From: Pseudoips prasinana | Lineage: Eukaryota > Arthropoda > Insecta > Lepidoptera > Nolidae | Assembly (NCBI GenBank): GCA_951640165.1 | Contig: OX621252.1 | Coordinates: 24,387,934-24,451,933 of the forward strand | DNA: 64,000 nt | Direction: 5' to 3' | In this document: in pieces, positions 1 to 20,200 of the stretch | Layout: the number at the start of each line of letters is the position of its first letter | Position numbering within the stretch: the stretch's first letter is position 1 | The notes under the pieces: generated by a model | The model's input: only the letters and a program-made list of their open reading frames with translations | Database searches by the model: none | Told to the model about the DNA's origin: nothing | Program-made: the position numbers and the translations under genes

Positions 1-219
1 CTTAAACTCGCGGAACTTGTTTCTGGTTAATACAAGATCTGTACATATAATAAACTACTCCAAATATCGGTTGACCAATGTCTGGAGTAGTATCATAATT
101 GCCATTGTTTTGCTAATTGAGAAAACGCTACAAATGTATGTAGTAGGTGGTTTGTTCATATTTCCAATAAGATTTTTAACATAAACAGTTTGGTGAAGGT
201 ACTCATTTGACATTAAACA

Positions 220-366
220 GTTAGTCTTAAAATTTCCATGTTCGGGAAGAAATTGTGTCCAAGTGTTAGTACTTAGGTTTATAGAAATGCTACTCCCATT
301 TCTATAAACCTAAGTACTAACACTTGGACACAATTTCTTACCGAACATGGAAATTTTAAGACTAAC
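220..366. repeat. Foldback element, 69-bp inverted arms
   Basis: Positions 220-288 and 298-366 are reverse complements with one mismatch, separated by a 9-bp spacer. It looks like a young snapback MITE; no second copy was seen in the window. Confidence 0.85.
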
Positions 367-504
367 TAACTTGACATAGCGGTGAGAAAAAATTTACAGA
401 TAAGTCTCGTGGGGACTTTCTTTGGCATCAGAATTTTTAGAAGAGTCACATGTTTTCTAAGTGTATACCTAGAAAATATACCTATATAATAATAATAATA
501 ATAT

Positions 505-745
505 CTAGGGACAATGTCACACAGATCATCCTAGCCCCAAACTAAGCAAAGCTTGTACTATGGGTACCAGGCGACGATATACATACTTATATAGATAGAT
601 AAATACTTAAATACATAGAAAACATCCATGACTCAGAAACAAATATTCGTGCTCATCACACAAATATTTGCACATACCGGGATTCGAACCCAGGACCACG
701 AGCTTCGTAGGCAGGAGCACTACCAACTAGGCTACGGTGACAGTC
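505..745 (-). repeat. tRNA-derived SINE (family 1)
   Basis: On the minus strand it opens with a tRNA-like head (box A-like TAGCCTAGTTGG, box B GGTTCGAATCC), then a tRNA-unrelated body ending near GACAATGTCACACAGATC. A near-identical copy sits at 60513-60748. A (TAA)n microsatellite flanks it at about 485-502. Confidence 0.85.
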
Positions 746-750
746 AACTA

Positions 751-8184
<7,434 letters not shown>

Positions 8185-8221
8185 ATGAAAATTAATTGCA
8201 ACAAATCCAACCCACCTATAG
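8185..8221 (+). CDS. EPRS: EPRS exon 1 (start codon)
   Basis: ATG at 8185 gives [12 protein letters not shown] plus one base of Gly. A GTAAAA donor follows. The join to exon 2 gives PPIGGLLAAE, matching the PPLGALLAVE region of vertebrate EPRS. Confidence 0.88.
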
Positions 8222-11200
8222 GTAAAACATGGTGTTTCCATACATATTTCACGTACTTGCATCAGCTAATTGAACATGGCTTAAAATAGCATTTTTATTC
8301 TTTTGCAGGTGGTTTGTTAGCTGCTGAGTTTTATAGGACCGCAGCGAAGGATGTCACGATCGTGTGGGGTGCCGAGTCTTCCGTTACTCTGCCAAATTCA
8401 CCAAAACCAGTACCATATGTGACCAGCAACGATTTGATAAGAATTCTTGAAAATTCGTTTAATAAATCCACTGCGCCCCTGCAGAAAGTGACTATGAATC
8501 ATTGGCTATCGTTCAGCTTAATATTGGATGATGAAATTCCTAAATCCATAGAGTACTTGGACAAAACACTGGGTCCTATAACCTATTTGGTTGGAGAAAA
8601 TTTATCTGTGTCTGATTTAGCTGTGTTTAGTGTATTATATGGTAAGATCCTTCATCTGTGTTATATATATTATGTCCATATTCAATATTACAAGTGTTAC
8701 TTGCAGTTTGAATATATATGTATGAATATTCTATTTAAAATGTTGATTATAACTATTAAAAAAGTTATTTTTTATTTATTGGTTAAATCTATTTAGTATT
8801 ATGTGATACGGTTAGATTTTATACAATGGTTATCTACTGTTTATATGCTATTTTTCAGTATCTGCTAAATTCAAGGACTTAGCCAAGAAAACCTCTCCTA
8901 AGAACATTTTGCGATGGATGAAGTTGGTTGAATCTCAGCCTTCAGTAACTAAAATGTTGAATCAACTATCTGGTGTATTGGATAATCTTAACAAGAATTC
9001 TACTAGGTATGTGATCACATTTTCATGTTGGTTGTTAAGACATTTTGAAGTAGATGTCTTCATAATTGCCTAAATATGAATCATAAATATGTTATTTTAA
9101 ATGTAAAATGCCCAATAATATTTATTCTTACTTTACTATATTTTTTTTAATAATGGCATTGTACATATAGTTTAGTTTTTACCATTTAATATACTCATAT
9201 GAGTTGTAGTCTAATGTAATTTCTTCATTGTTTTCAAACTAATTTAGATATAGATATATTTATTTTTTATTTCATATGGATTGTTCTCTATATATTATAT
9301 GTTTAAGTTAGTTGTATGTGTCTCAAAACACCAATTATAATTTTAACATGATTCTCCTAGCTGTAGATATAACAGTTGTGAAGACATGTTAAACCTCAAA
9401 CAGTGAAATAGTCTTTAATTAATATAATATATTTTCAGGAAATCCCCTGAAAGTTCCGGGCGGCAGCAGGAAGGCAAGTTTATTGAACTGCCTAATGCCA
9501 TAATGGGCCAAGTGGTTGTCAGATTCCCACCTGAAGCCTCAGGGTAAGTAAGCCTCATTTACAAATTGAATAAGATTTAAGGAGAATATCTGTAATTTGG
9601 ATATTTACAAACTAGCATTATAAAGGGAAAAGATCAAATTTTTGCATGTTTGTAATGAATAAACTAAAATCTATTCAACTTGATTTAAAAAAAAAAACAC
9701 TGTCTGTACTCTTATTTTATTTTTAAATACAATATCCCTACAAAAAATACAATAAAGTAATCCAAGTTATCAAAAAATTACCTATGAAAGTAATTATTTG
9801 GCAGAAAGTACTAATATAAAATTTCTAAGCCAGACCTTACACTAGTTATACTATGGCATGAAATACCAAAAAGTGTTTTAAAGATTTTTCTGGCACATGA
9901 AATTCTTATATAGCCTTAAGTTAAGAAGTTGCCAGTGTTAAACTACTGCCCCTTAAGTGATTACGTTGAGCCATTTTTCCGCTTGCCCATCATCTCATAT
10001 AACAAGGGCAAGCGATAAGGCGGTGCAGTTATCCACATTCGTAGTGGAGCAGGCCAGTCATGGTTACGACTGGTCACTAAGACCAAAATTCAACCATATC
10101 GACAATTTGACTTATACTTGCTATAGTTTGGGCAGTGGTTACCCTGGTGTCAGAGATACATAAGCCATGTTGAGTGTAGCCACTGGTTTAGTGAAGAGCA
10201 CAACCAGAAAATATGGATTTCTTTGTCGAGCTGTGTACCTCATTCTGCTGACATGATATCATATGAGGCCAAAAACCATGCTCTTACAAGTCTAATCACT
10301 TTTACTAAAATGGGTTAGGAGAGTGATATAGTGTCTAATGTCTATAGTATTATGAACACTATGAACGGTTGGTTGATACTTGCTTTTGGTGCCTTGTATG
10401 TTATTTGAGTTTGAGATATCAATGTCAATGTTGACTGCACGTGTGGCCCAGCGGCTAAGACAGTCGCCTCGCCGCTTCGTGTCGCGGGTTCGAGTCCCGA
10501 AGTCGCGCTTCACGAGAACTATTTGTGTGACCCATTAATAGTTGTTCTGAGTCTGGATGTAATTTGTGTCCGTCTATTATATGTTTGTAAAGTGAAACAG
10601 GGATTATATTCGAATATGCGGACGTTGTCTTTAAAAAAATTATGAGAGAAACTGTTTTGTTGGTCTTACATATTTTATTGTCTTACCTGGAACCCATTCT
10701 TATCATTTCAGATACCTTCACATTGGACATGCGAAAGCAGCTCTATTAAATCAGTACTACCAGCAAGCCTTCCAAGGAAAACTTGTTATGCGGTTTGATG
10801 ACACCAATCCTGCAAAGGAGAATGCTGACTTCGAAAAGGTATATTTAAAAAAAAATATTAGTTCTAATTATGAGATATTAATGCCAATTAAGGGCCTATG
10901 CGCAGGCTAGCTAGGGTAACCTACCCTAGCTAGCCTGCGCATAGGCCCTTAATTGGCTCAGCGGCGAGGATCGCTTTGGCCCATGATCACACCCTCATTT
11001 AGAATTTCGTCTTTTTGCTTTAGTCTTACATTCTTAAATTTTAATATAGTAGAACTAAATTTCAAAATAATAGATTCGTAACTTGTTATTTATTTAAGGA
11101 TTTCAGAAAATACATGTGATAAAACAAAATGCACAGACTGACTAATTTATTTATTTTTTTGGAACTTTTATACTATCCACTATGTTTATGTACTGCATTG

Positions 11201-14200
11201 TGAGCTTGACAAGTACAAGTGTATGTTAATACCCAAGTGCTAAATAAATTGCATTTAATTTCATATGCACAACACGTTTTTTAAGCGCTCTGTTGGCGCG
11301 CGTTTGTAGCGATACAGCGTTAGCATCGCGTTAGTATCAATTCAAACAAACACCAAGCTGCTCTTTAAGATAAACGGTGTGTGTGATGTGCACAGGGTGT
11401 AAAAGTTGTTAAGTACATGAGTAAACAAATTTTAATGCATTTACATAACTATACTTTATTTACTTACATAACTTTGTATGGAGAGCATCATGAAAAAGGC
11501 GGGCATTTTTAGACATGTAATTAGGTGCTTTGCATAACGCGCGTTTTTTTCCCGTAAAGGCCAGCACAGACAGATAGGAGCGCAGCGGAGAGTATTTTAT
11601 TAAGGCACTAGAAAATCAACTTTAAAATTATTTAAATAAAGTGCATGTATGCTTGAAAATTATAATGCGCGAGACTGCGCGAGCATTTTGTCAGGTTCAA
11701 GTATATATGCACTTTATTCCTATAGCTCTAAAGATGATTTTCTAGTGCCTTAATAAAATCCTCTCCGCTGCGCTCCTCTCTGTCTGTTCGACAAATACAA
11801 GAAAGGTCGCAACCAAACTGGACTTATCCGAGAACCTTAACCATATATAAGTTCACCACATAGATTGGCGGAGTGGTTAGATGCCTTGGTAGTACCTCAG
11901 TGCTCTCGTGTTTTTTTTTTATTATTTATTAGAAAACCAACAGCGATACAAAAAAAAAATACTTTATTGTACAATCAATATAGTAAGGCCAATTACAGGT
12001 TTTCCTAAGTACAATTATTTGAATAGTGTAGATTGATTAAGAAACGGACAAAAAGAGATATTTGTTTAGGGTTAGTTTCTCAGGACAGCTATTTGTGTCG
12101 CCCATAAGTGTTTGTTTTGTGAGTGGTAATCGAATGTTTGAAACCTATTTAGTATTTTTTTTATATGATATAGGGTATGCGAAGATAATCAATCAATATT
12201 TATTGTGTGAAATTTGGTACAATGAGGATCTTAAATATAAATAAATAGTTCACAAAAATCAACCACACAGGTGTACACATTTCCTGCAAGTAATAAATGT
12301 CATGTTTAGTTAAAATATTCATTTAAATTTATTTTTTATAACATATCACAATATATTTCAAAGTTAAACTATAAAATCAAATTAATAATATAATACATTC
12401 AAATATAAGAGTGATAACGCGGGAATGCTGCTCCGGTGCTTACTTTTACGCTATCCCAGATGCAGACCCATGCTCTGGAAGCATTATGGGTTATGGTTAT
12501 AAATATTAATTTCACAGCAATATGCCAAAATTCGTACCTAAGTGTTATCAATTTGGGTCGCGTTTGATGTTTTCTGTCACGTATATAGGTAGGTATGTAT
12601 TTATATCTATAATTTATCATCATTGTGGTTAAATCCTACTGAACAAAACCAAATGATATGCTTGCTATACACATTATTAATAAGAGAAAATAATATTTTC
12701 AGGTAATCCTGGAAGACGTAAAAATGTTAGAGATAAAACCGGACATCTTCACACACACGTCACTGTACTTCGACCTCATGATGGATTTCTGCGAGGAGTT
12801 GATCAAGGAACAGAAGGCTTTCGTTGACGACACTCCCGCTGAACAGATGAAGACTGAGAGGGAACAGAAAGTTGAGAGCAAGAATAGAAATAATTGTAAG
12901 ACTTGGTTTAAACTTGAAAGACCACATTTAATTCGCCAATTTGAGAAACAAAATTTTTTTTGGTAGATATTAATTTAGCCAGATCTATTATTTAAATTAT
13001 AATGAAATTTTATCGATTGTTTTTAAATAATATAGGACTTTTCTAAAGATATTAACAATATAGGATTTTTCTGAAGTTGTTAATAATGTAGGATGTGCAT
13101 AAAGTTATACCGAATAGCGAATATGGAAGAAATAGGCTTCTAATTTCTTTACATTTTTTGTGTTCTTTAGAATAGCTCGTTTCTGACAAATTTAATTTCT
13201 TAATAAGAAAGAGGTAGGGCACAGCGTTGATTCGCTCAAAGAGCAGCCCGACTGGGGAAGTACCTCCACCTTACAGAAGACATTCCTTAATAATTACATT
13301 AATAATTTAATATTGTGTTCCTGAGTGTGAGTAAGGTCGCCAGAGCTCATCGGGGTGAGGTGAAGGGTCAGCAACACTTGTTTGCTGACTTTTACAGGCC
13401 GACAACGCACCCGCGACTCCTCTGGTGTCGCGAGTGTCCATGGGCGGCGGTGATCACTTACCATCAGGTGACCCACTTTCTCGTTTGTCGCGCTCTGATA
13501 TAAAAAAAAAAATACTTATATACTATAGAGCACTTAATAAAATGCCTTATTAGTAGTTCTTTATACATACTATGATAGTCATACTACTAGCTGTCCCGGT
13601 AGATTATGTCCTGCTCAAGTAATAAAAGAAAAACTTGGAATCCGATCATAGCGCGACCCGGATGAAAAAGGGAATTCCATACTAAATGTATGAGAAAATT
13701 AATTATTTTCATAAATTATTTTTGCGTGAATTTATTCGATGTATTGAAAGTTAGTCTGCTATTAGGGGTGGAGAAAGGTACAACAAACATTTTTAAAATT
13801 TGTACATCCGTTTTTTATTTAGTAATGGTGTAAATAACGCGTTCGTTTTATATATTATATTATAGATTTTTTGCAAAGCGTAATTCTATAGTCATAATAG
13901 GAAACAGAAACTTGATCGTCGAACCCGTATCCGATAGCAACATCTGGAATAGAATTTAGCCGTTAACCTGCGAACTATACACAAACATAGATTAAATTTA
14001 AGTTGCCCTTGCTTACACCCTTGCGGAGGATGTAGGTGCCATCCATTCGCTTTGTTTCGAGAATCATGGCCGACTGATTTGTTCACATATATTTTTTTAG
14101 GGTTCCGTAGCCAAATGGCAAAAAACGGAACCCATAGGGTCAGCGCGGACCGAGAGGAGCGCAGCGGAGAGGATTTTATTAAGGCACTAGAAAATCAACT

Positions 14201-17200
14201 TTAAAATTATTGAAATAAAGTGCATGTATGCTTCAACATTATATGCCCGAGACCGTGAGAGCGTTTTATGGCAGGTTCAAGCATATATGCACTTTATTCC
14301 TATAAGTCTAAAAATGATTTTCTAGTGCCTTAATAAAATCCTCTCCACTGCGCTCCTCTCGGTCTGCACTGACCCTTATAGATTCGGTCACAGATTCTGT
14401 CCGTCCGTATGTCACAGCCACTTTTTTCCGACACTATAAGAGCTGTACTGTTGAAACTTGGTAAGTAGATGTATTCTGTGAACCGCATTAAGATTTTCAC
14501 ACAAAAATAGAAAAAGAACAATAATTTTGGGGGTTCCTGATACATATTATTATGACTATAACTCAAAAAAAAAATTTAATCGTACCCATACATGTGGGTC
14601 TATATCTATGGATAGGTCTTCAAAAATGATATTGAGGTTTCTAAACTGAATAGTTTGCGCGAGAGACAATTCCAAAGTGGTAAAATGCCCCCCCCCCCCC
14701 CCCTGTAACTTCTAAAATAAGAGAATGATAATACTAAAAAAAATATATGATGAAAATTACCATGCAAACTAACAACGTAAATTAGTTTGAACGAGATCTA
14801 GTAAGTAGTTTCTTTTTAATACGTCATAAATCGTAAACCGTAATTTACCGTTCATTTAATCAACTGAAATACTTGCTGCTACGGAAACCTTCATGGGCGA
14901 GGCCGACTCGCACTTGGCCGGTTTTTTTTTATTATAAAGACAACGCCCGCACTAGGGAATCTATTCCCTGTGTCGCGGGGTACTTTACAAACATAATAGA
15001 CGGACACAAATTACATCCAGACTCAGAACAACTATTTATGGGTCACACAAATAGTTGTCCGGCGCGGGACTCGAACCCGCGACACGAAGAGGCGTAGCGA
15101 CTGTCTTAGCCGCTGCGCCACACGTGCAGTCAATACTATGGAAGATCATATCATATTGATGGTATTACATTTTGTAATTAGAGTTAAATGTTTACATAGC
15201 GGTAGAAAAGAATCTTCAACTGTGGGAAGAGATGAAGAAAGCGTCGAGTATAGGTGTCCAGTGCTGTGTCCGCGCCAAGATCGACATGCAATCACCCAAC
15301 GGCTGTATGCGCGACCCCACCATCTATAGATGCAAACCAGAAACACATCCAAGGACAGGCAATCGTTACAAGTACGTAAAATAAAACTTAATTATACATA
15401 AATAGGGTTAATTTTCGCACAACAAATATCAAATATTAGTGTACGTTCAACGGTACATGCGTGAAACCAATATATTATACAAGGGTAGAAAATCATCACA
15501 ATGACCTAAAATAATCCTTATATTTATAAGAATACGATTGATTATCCGACAACAAAGCACCTAACCCAATCTGTCAAATTTCCCCAATTGAAAGTTAACC
15601 TTATGCATGTGTGATAAAGTTGAAAATCTGGATGTATGTTGAATAGCTGGATGTCCTGGCGTCTGTACATTGGTGTGTACGCGACAAGGTCGAACATCAC
15701 TTGTTTCTTCTATTAGGCCAGCATAGAGTTGATATTAAAAAAAAAAAAACAATAATACGGGCCTGTTGGCGTGGTTGGTAGATACGCTGCCTTTCACGTC
15801 GGAGGTCGTGGGTTCGATTCCCACCCGGGACAAATATTTGTGTGCATGAACATGTCTGTTTGTCCTGAGTCTGGTTGTAAAGTATCTATATAAGTAGGTA
15901 TGTATTTACAAAAAGAAAAATAGAATATGTAGTATATCAGTTATCTGGTTTCCATAGTACAAGCTCTGCTTAGTTTGGGAACAGACCGTGTGTGAAAAAA
16001 AAAATTGTGGGTTAACCCGAGTTCTTTACCTACTAACGAGTAATTTACTTTTGTTTATCAGGGTCTATCCGACGTACGACTTCGCGTGTCCAATAGTAGA
16101 CTCCATAGAGGGCGTGACGCACGTGCTCCGTACGATGGAGTACCACGACCGAGATCCTCAGTTCTACTGGTTCATTGAGGCGCTGGGGTTGCGGAAGCCT
16201 TATATTTGGGAGTACAGTCGGTAAGTTGATGATCTGCTTCTTTACACAGTCCGGTCAGACATTTAAATAATTTTTTTCGCAAATATACCTTGTATAAAGA
16301 ATATCGTCACCCAAACCCAAACTGAACCGCACCCTATTTTTGTTCCGAAGCGGCGCACTATGTAAGATGCGCTTATTATTGAGGACATATAGTTATAAAA
16401 ATAGTCATATTATATTTGTTAGTACAGTTTTAAGAAGTAGTTAATAAGTTCATCACAATTTGTTTAATACGCTGTGTTCTAATATTTATAAGCGCCGATG
16501 TTGGAGCAAAAATAAATAATATTTTCTTTTTCTTTCTTTCTTTTCACACCCCATCTCATCCCGCGGGGGTAGAAGTCGTCCCGAGGAAAAATGCTTTTTT
16601 TTTAAACACTTCTATATTACTACATTTTGTGGAAGAAATCGCTCTTAGGGTCAGCGCAGACAGTGAGGAGCGCAGCGGAGAAGATTTTATTAAGGCACTA
16701 GAAAATCAACTTCAGAGCGATAGGAATAAAGTGCATATATGCTTGAACCTGACAAAATGCTTGCGCAGCCTCGCGCATTATAATGTTCAAGCATACATGC
16801 ACTTTATTTAAATCATTTTAAAGTTGTTTTTCTAGTGCCTTAATAAAATCCTCTCCGCTGCGCTCCTCTCTGTTTGCGCTGGCCCTTATGCGATAAGACC
16901 GCCAATCATATAATACATATAATAAAATTGTAAGAAAATCAAAACTGTACAATGAATATTTTTCAAAAAGGACTAACTTGGGGCGTGATCTACAATCGAT
17001 ATCGAAACCAAAAATATAGTTATTAGAATTTTTGTCTGTTTGTTGTTCGTCTGTATGAATGTCCGGGCTAAACTCAAAAAGTACTGCATGGATTTACTTA
17101 AAATTTTGCATGACTATTACTAAGAGGTCGGGTCAACATATAGACTACATATTATATATCACGCTATCATCTTCGGGGGAGGAGCTGTGATAATTTATAA

Positions 17201-20200
17201 AATTTAACGCGGGTAAAACCGCGGTCACAGCTAGTTGTATAGGTTTAAATTGAAACTATGTCTATTCATATTTTTATTCTGTGATGTGCAATAAAGTGTA
17301 CTTATCTATCTACATCCAGTAGCGCATGTTCATAATTCATTGATTTTAGCTCTTATTACAACGTAATAGAATTTAAAATAAGATACGATAAGAACTATTT
17401 ATACTATTGTCCGATTAAGGATTAAAACATGGTACGCCAAACACCTCCAACCAACCACATGAAGGCAATCAAAAAACTCAACTCTACATATAATTCTTTC
17501 TAACCGACTTAAAAAAAGGAGGAGGTTCTCAGTTCGACTGTTTCTTTTTTCTGGCTTGTTTGCAGCAAACATATATGTTTTCTCATTTTTTTACAGGTTA
17601 AGCATGACAAACACTGTTTTATCGAAGAGAAAACTAACTTGGTTCGTGGAACAAGGACTTGTAGATGGATGGTAAGAAATTCTATTAACTATTTCCTATG
17701 TTATTGAAATGTCTTTACAGCCCTGCATAGTTAAGTGCAATATTTTACAAAAGATTTTTTAATTAATTATTTAAAATTATTTTTTTTACAAGACAACGCC
17801 CGCAGTAGGGATTTTAATCCCTTTGAAAGCATCTTGCATACATATAACATTTGCACCCTTGTATAAATAGATATCTGTTTATCTAACAAAAAAAGTCACC
17901 GGAAAGCGTGGACAGGCCCCTTACAAGGTGGACCGACGATCTTGCAAGGGGCGCGGAAGCCGATGGATGCGCGCAGCACAGGACTGGCTATTGTGGAGAT
18001 CCTTGGGGAAAGCCTTTGTCCAGCAGTGGACGTCTTTCAGCTGATGATGATGATGATAACAAAGTAAACCTATTGAGATTACTGAATCGAACTTTTTAAT
18101 ACATCTAACAAAGAGAGCACGTTCGGTGTGCACTTGGCCGGATAAAAGATATATATATCTTCAGGGTTAATTATAAAACACCAACAACCTGGCAGTAGTA
18201 CATAGTTAACACCATAAGTAACAACCTTTGTTCTACAACTTTTGATAATTTGTTAGATTTTATTGTCATACAAGAATAAGTATTCATTTAATTTCCCGCT
18301 TGAATATTAGGTCTTTACCTATGAAATTGCCGTTCTGCAGTACTGGCCATTTCAAATCAAAATAATTTTTGTTTGGCTAAGAATTCTAATTTCAAATTAA
18401 TTTTATTTTAAAAACATGGATTCTTTTTTCCAAAAGTAGTCATTTCTTTATTGATTAGTGTTACATTTTCATCGCATTTCAATCTTTTTCGTCATCATGG
18501 ATACGTTAAAAATTCGAGTAATTATGGAATATGAGTACCGTCGTGGCTGCAACGCGGCACAAGCGGCACGCAACATCAACGACGTTTACGGAGCTAACAC
18601 TACAAACCAACGCACCACCTGTTATTGGTTTGCTCGCTTCCGTTCTGGAAATTTCGACCTGAAAAATGAACCTCGCGGTCGTCCGAAGACTTTGGTCGAC
18701 AATGACGAATTAAAGGCGGTTGTGGAAGCTGATGATACACAATCTACGGCTGAATTAGCAGCAGCTTTGATAATGATATTTGAAGATAGCAGTGGGCCTC
18801 CACACAATTAGTGAACTCTTGAGTTAATGTGGCTTTTAAGTGACTTTTTAAAATATAAGCAGCACTGCACACTATTAGTGAACTTTTGAGTTGGTGCTCT
18901 CAGAACAGATATTTTTAAATATAAGGAGCTAAGCTACAATTAGTAAACTTTTCTATATTAAGTGCATATGTAATTTGTGGTAGCATTAAAGCGCAACTAT
19001 TGTTATAAACACAAGGTCTGCCATAATAATAATATTTATTTTGTACCTTAATATAGACAGAACCATTCAGACAATGTGTATTAAAAATATAGCTATAGCT
19101 TTCGACGTTAGCGTCAAAACAATATTGGTCCATTTGCGTCAAATTGGCAAGGTAAAAAAGCTTGACAAATGGGTGCCCCACGAACTCAATGATCGCCAGC
19201 GCGAAGTACGCGTCGAGACGTGCCTTGCACTGCTCAACAGACACACAAATGAAGGAATTTTGAACCGCATTGTTACCTGCGATGAAAAATGGATTCTGTT
19301 TGATAACCGCAAGCGCTCAGCAAGTTGGTTGGATCCTGGTTCAGCACCTAAACAATGCCCTAAACGAAAACTTACCCCTAGAAAAGTGATGGTCACTGTT
19401 TGGTGGTCTAGCGCCGGTGTGATTCATCACAGCTTCTTACCAAACGGGGTGAGCATTACTGCAGATGTGTACTGTGAAGAACTGAGCACAATGATGGAGA
19501 AGCTGGCGCATCTCCAACCAGCATTGGTCAATCGCTCGTCTCCGCTGCTCCTGCACGACAACGCGCGACCTCATACTGCACAGCAGACGGTCTCCAAGTT
19601 GCAAGAACTGGGGTTGGACGCTCTCCGTCATCCGCCCTACTCACCAGACCTTGCGCCTACAGACTACTACTTTTTCCAGAATTTGGATAACTTCTTGGCG
19701 GGAAAAAAATTCAATACCCGAGAGGCAGTACAAAATGCCTTTGAAGAATTTGTTGCCTCCCGTCCAGCTGATTTCTTTAAGAAGGGCATCAATAAACTGC
19801 CACTGCGATGGCAAAGATGCATTGATTGCATGGGTGATTACTTCGATTAATACAAATAAAAAAATTCATGAAAAAAATTCGTTTAAATTTTTTCATACAA
19901 AACGGCAATTTCATAGGTAAAGACCTATTATTTATAACTCTACGAGCATCGCAAAGATGCGACCAAGCGCGCGAGCTTAGCGTCGTTCGCGCGTCGTCCT
20001 TTCATTTATGAATGAAACATAGACCTACAAATGTCACGACAGGACAACAAAAACATAACAAAACATTTTTTTTTCGAGTATTTTTTATTATTTGATGTAT
20101 TGAGTTATGTCCGAACTCGTGGAACAAAAGTTGTTGCTTATGATATTCGCAATCTACTCAAGCGAGGATATTGGAGTTTTACAAATAACCCGGTATAATA

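Larger units (their letters stand above)
18310..19925 (+). mobile_element. Mariner element, broken by an insertion
   Basis: The terminal inverted repeat GGTCTTTACCTATGAAATTG is present at both ends and TA flanks both sides. The element equals the intact copy at 50391-51672 plus exactly 334 bp inserted at 18769-19102. It lies in EPRS intron 9. Confidence 0.93.

Noticed and set aside
18458..18811. 117-residue frame as a separate short gene
   Set aside because: It is the N-terminal part of the mariner transposase running into the 334-bp insert.
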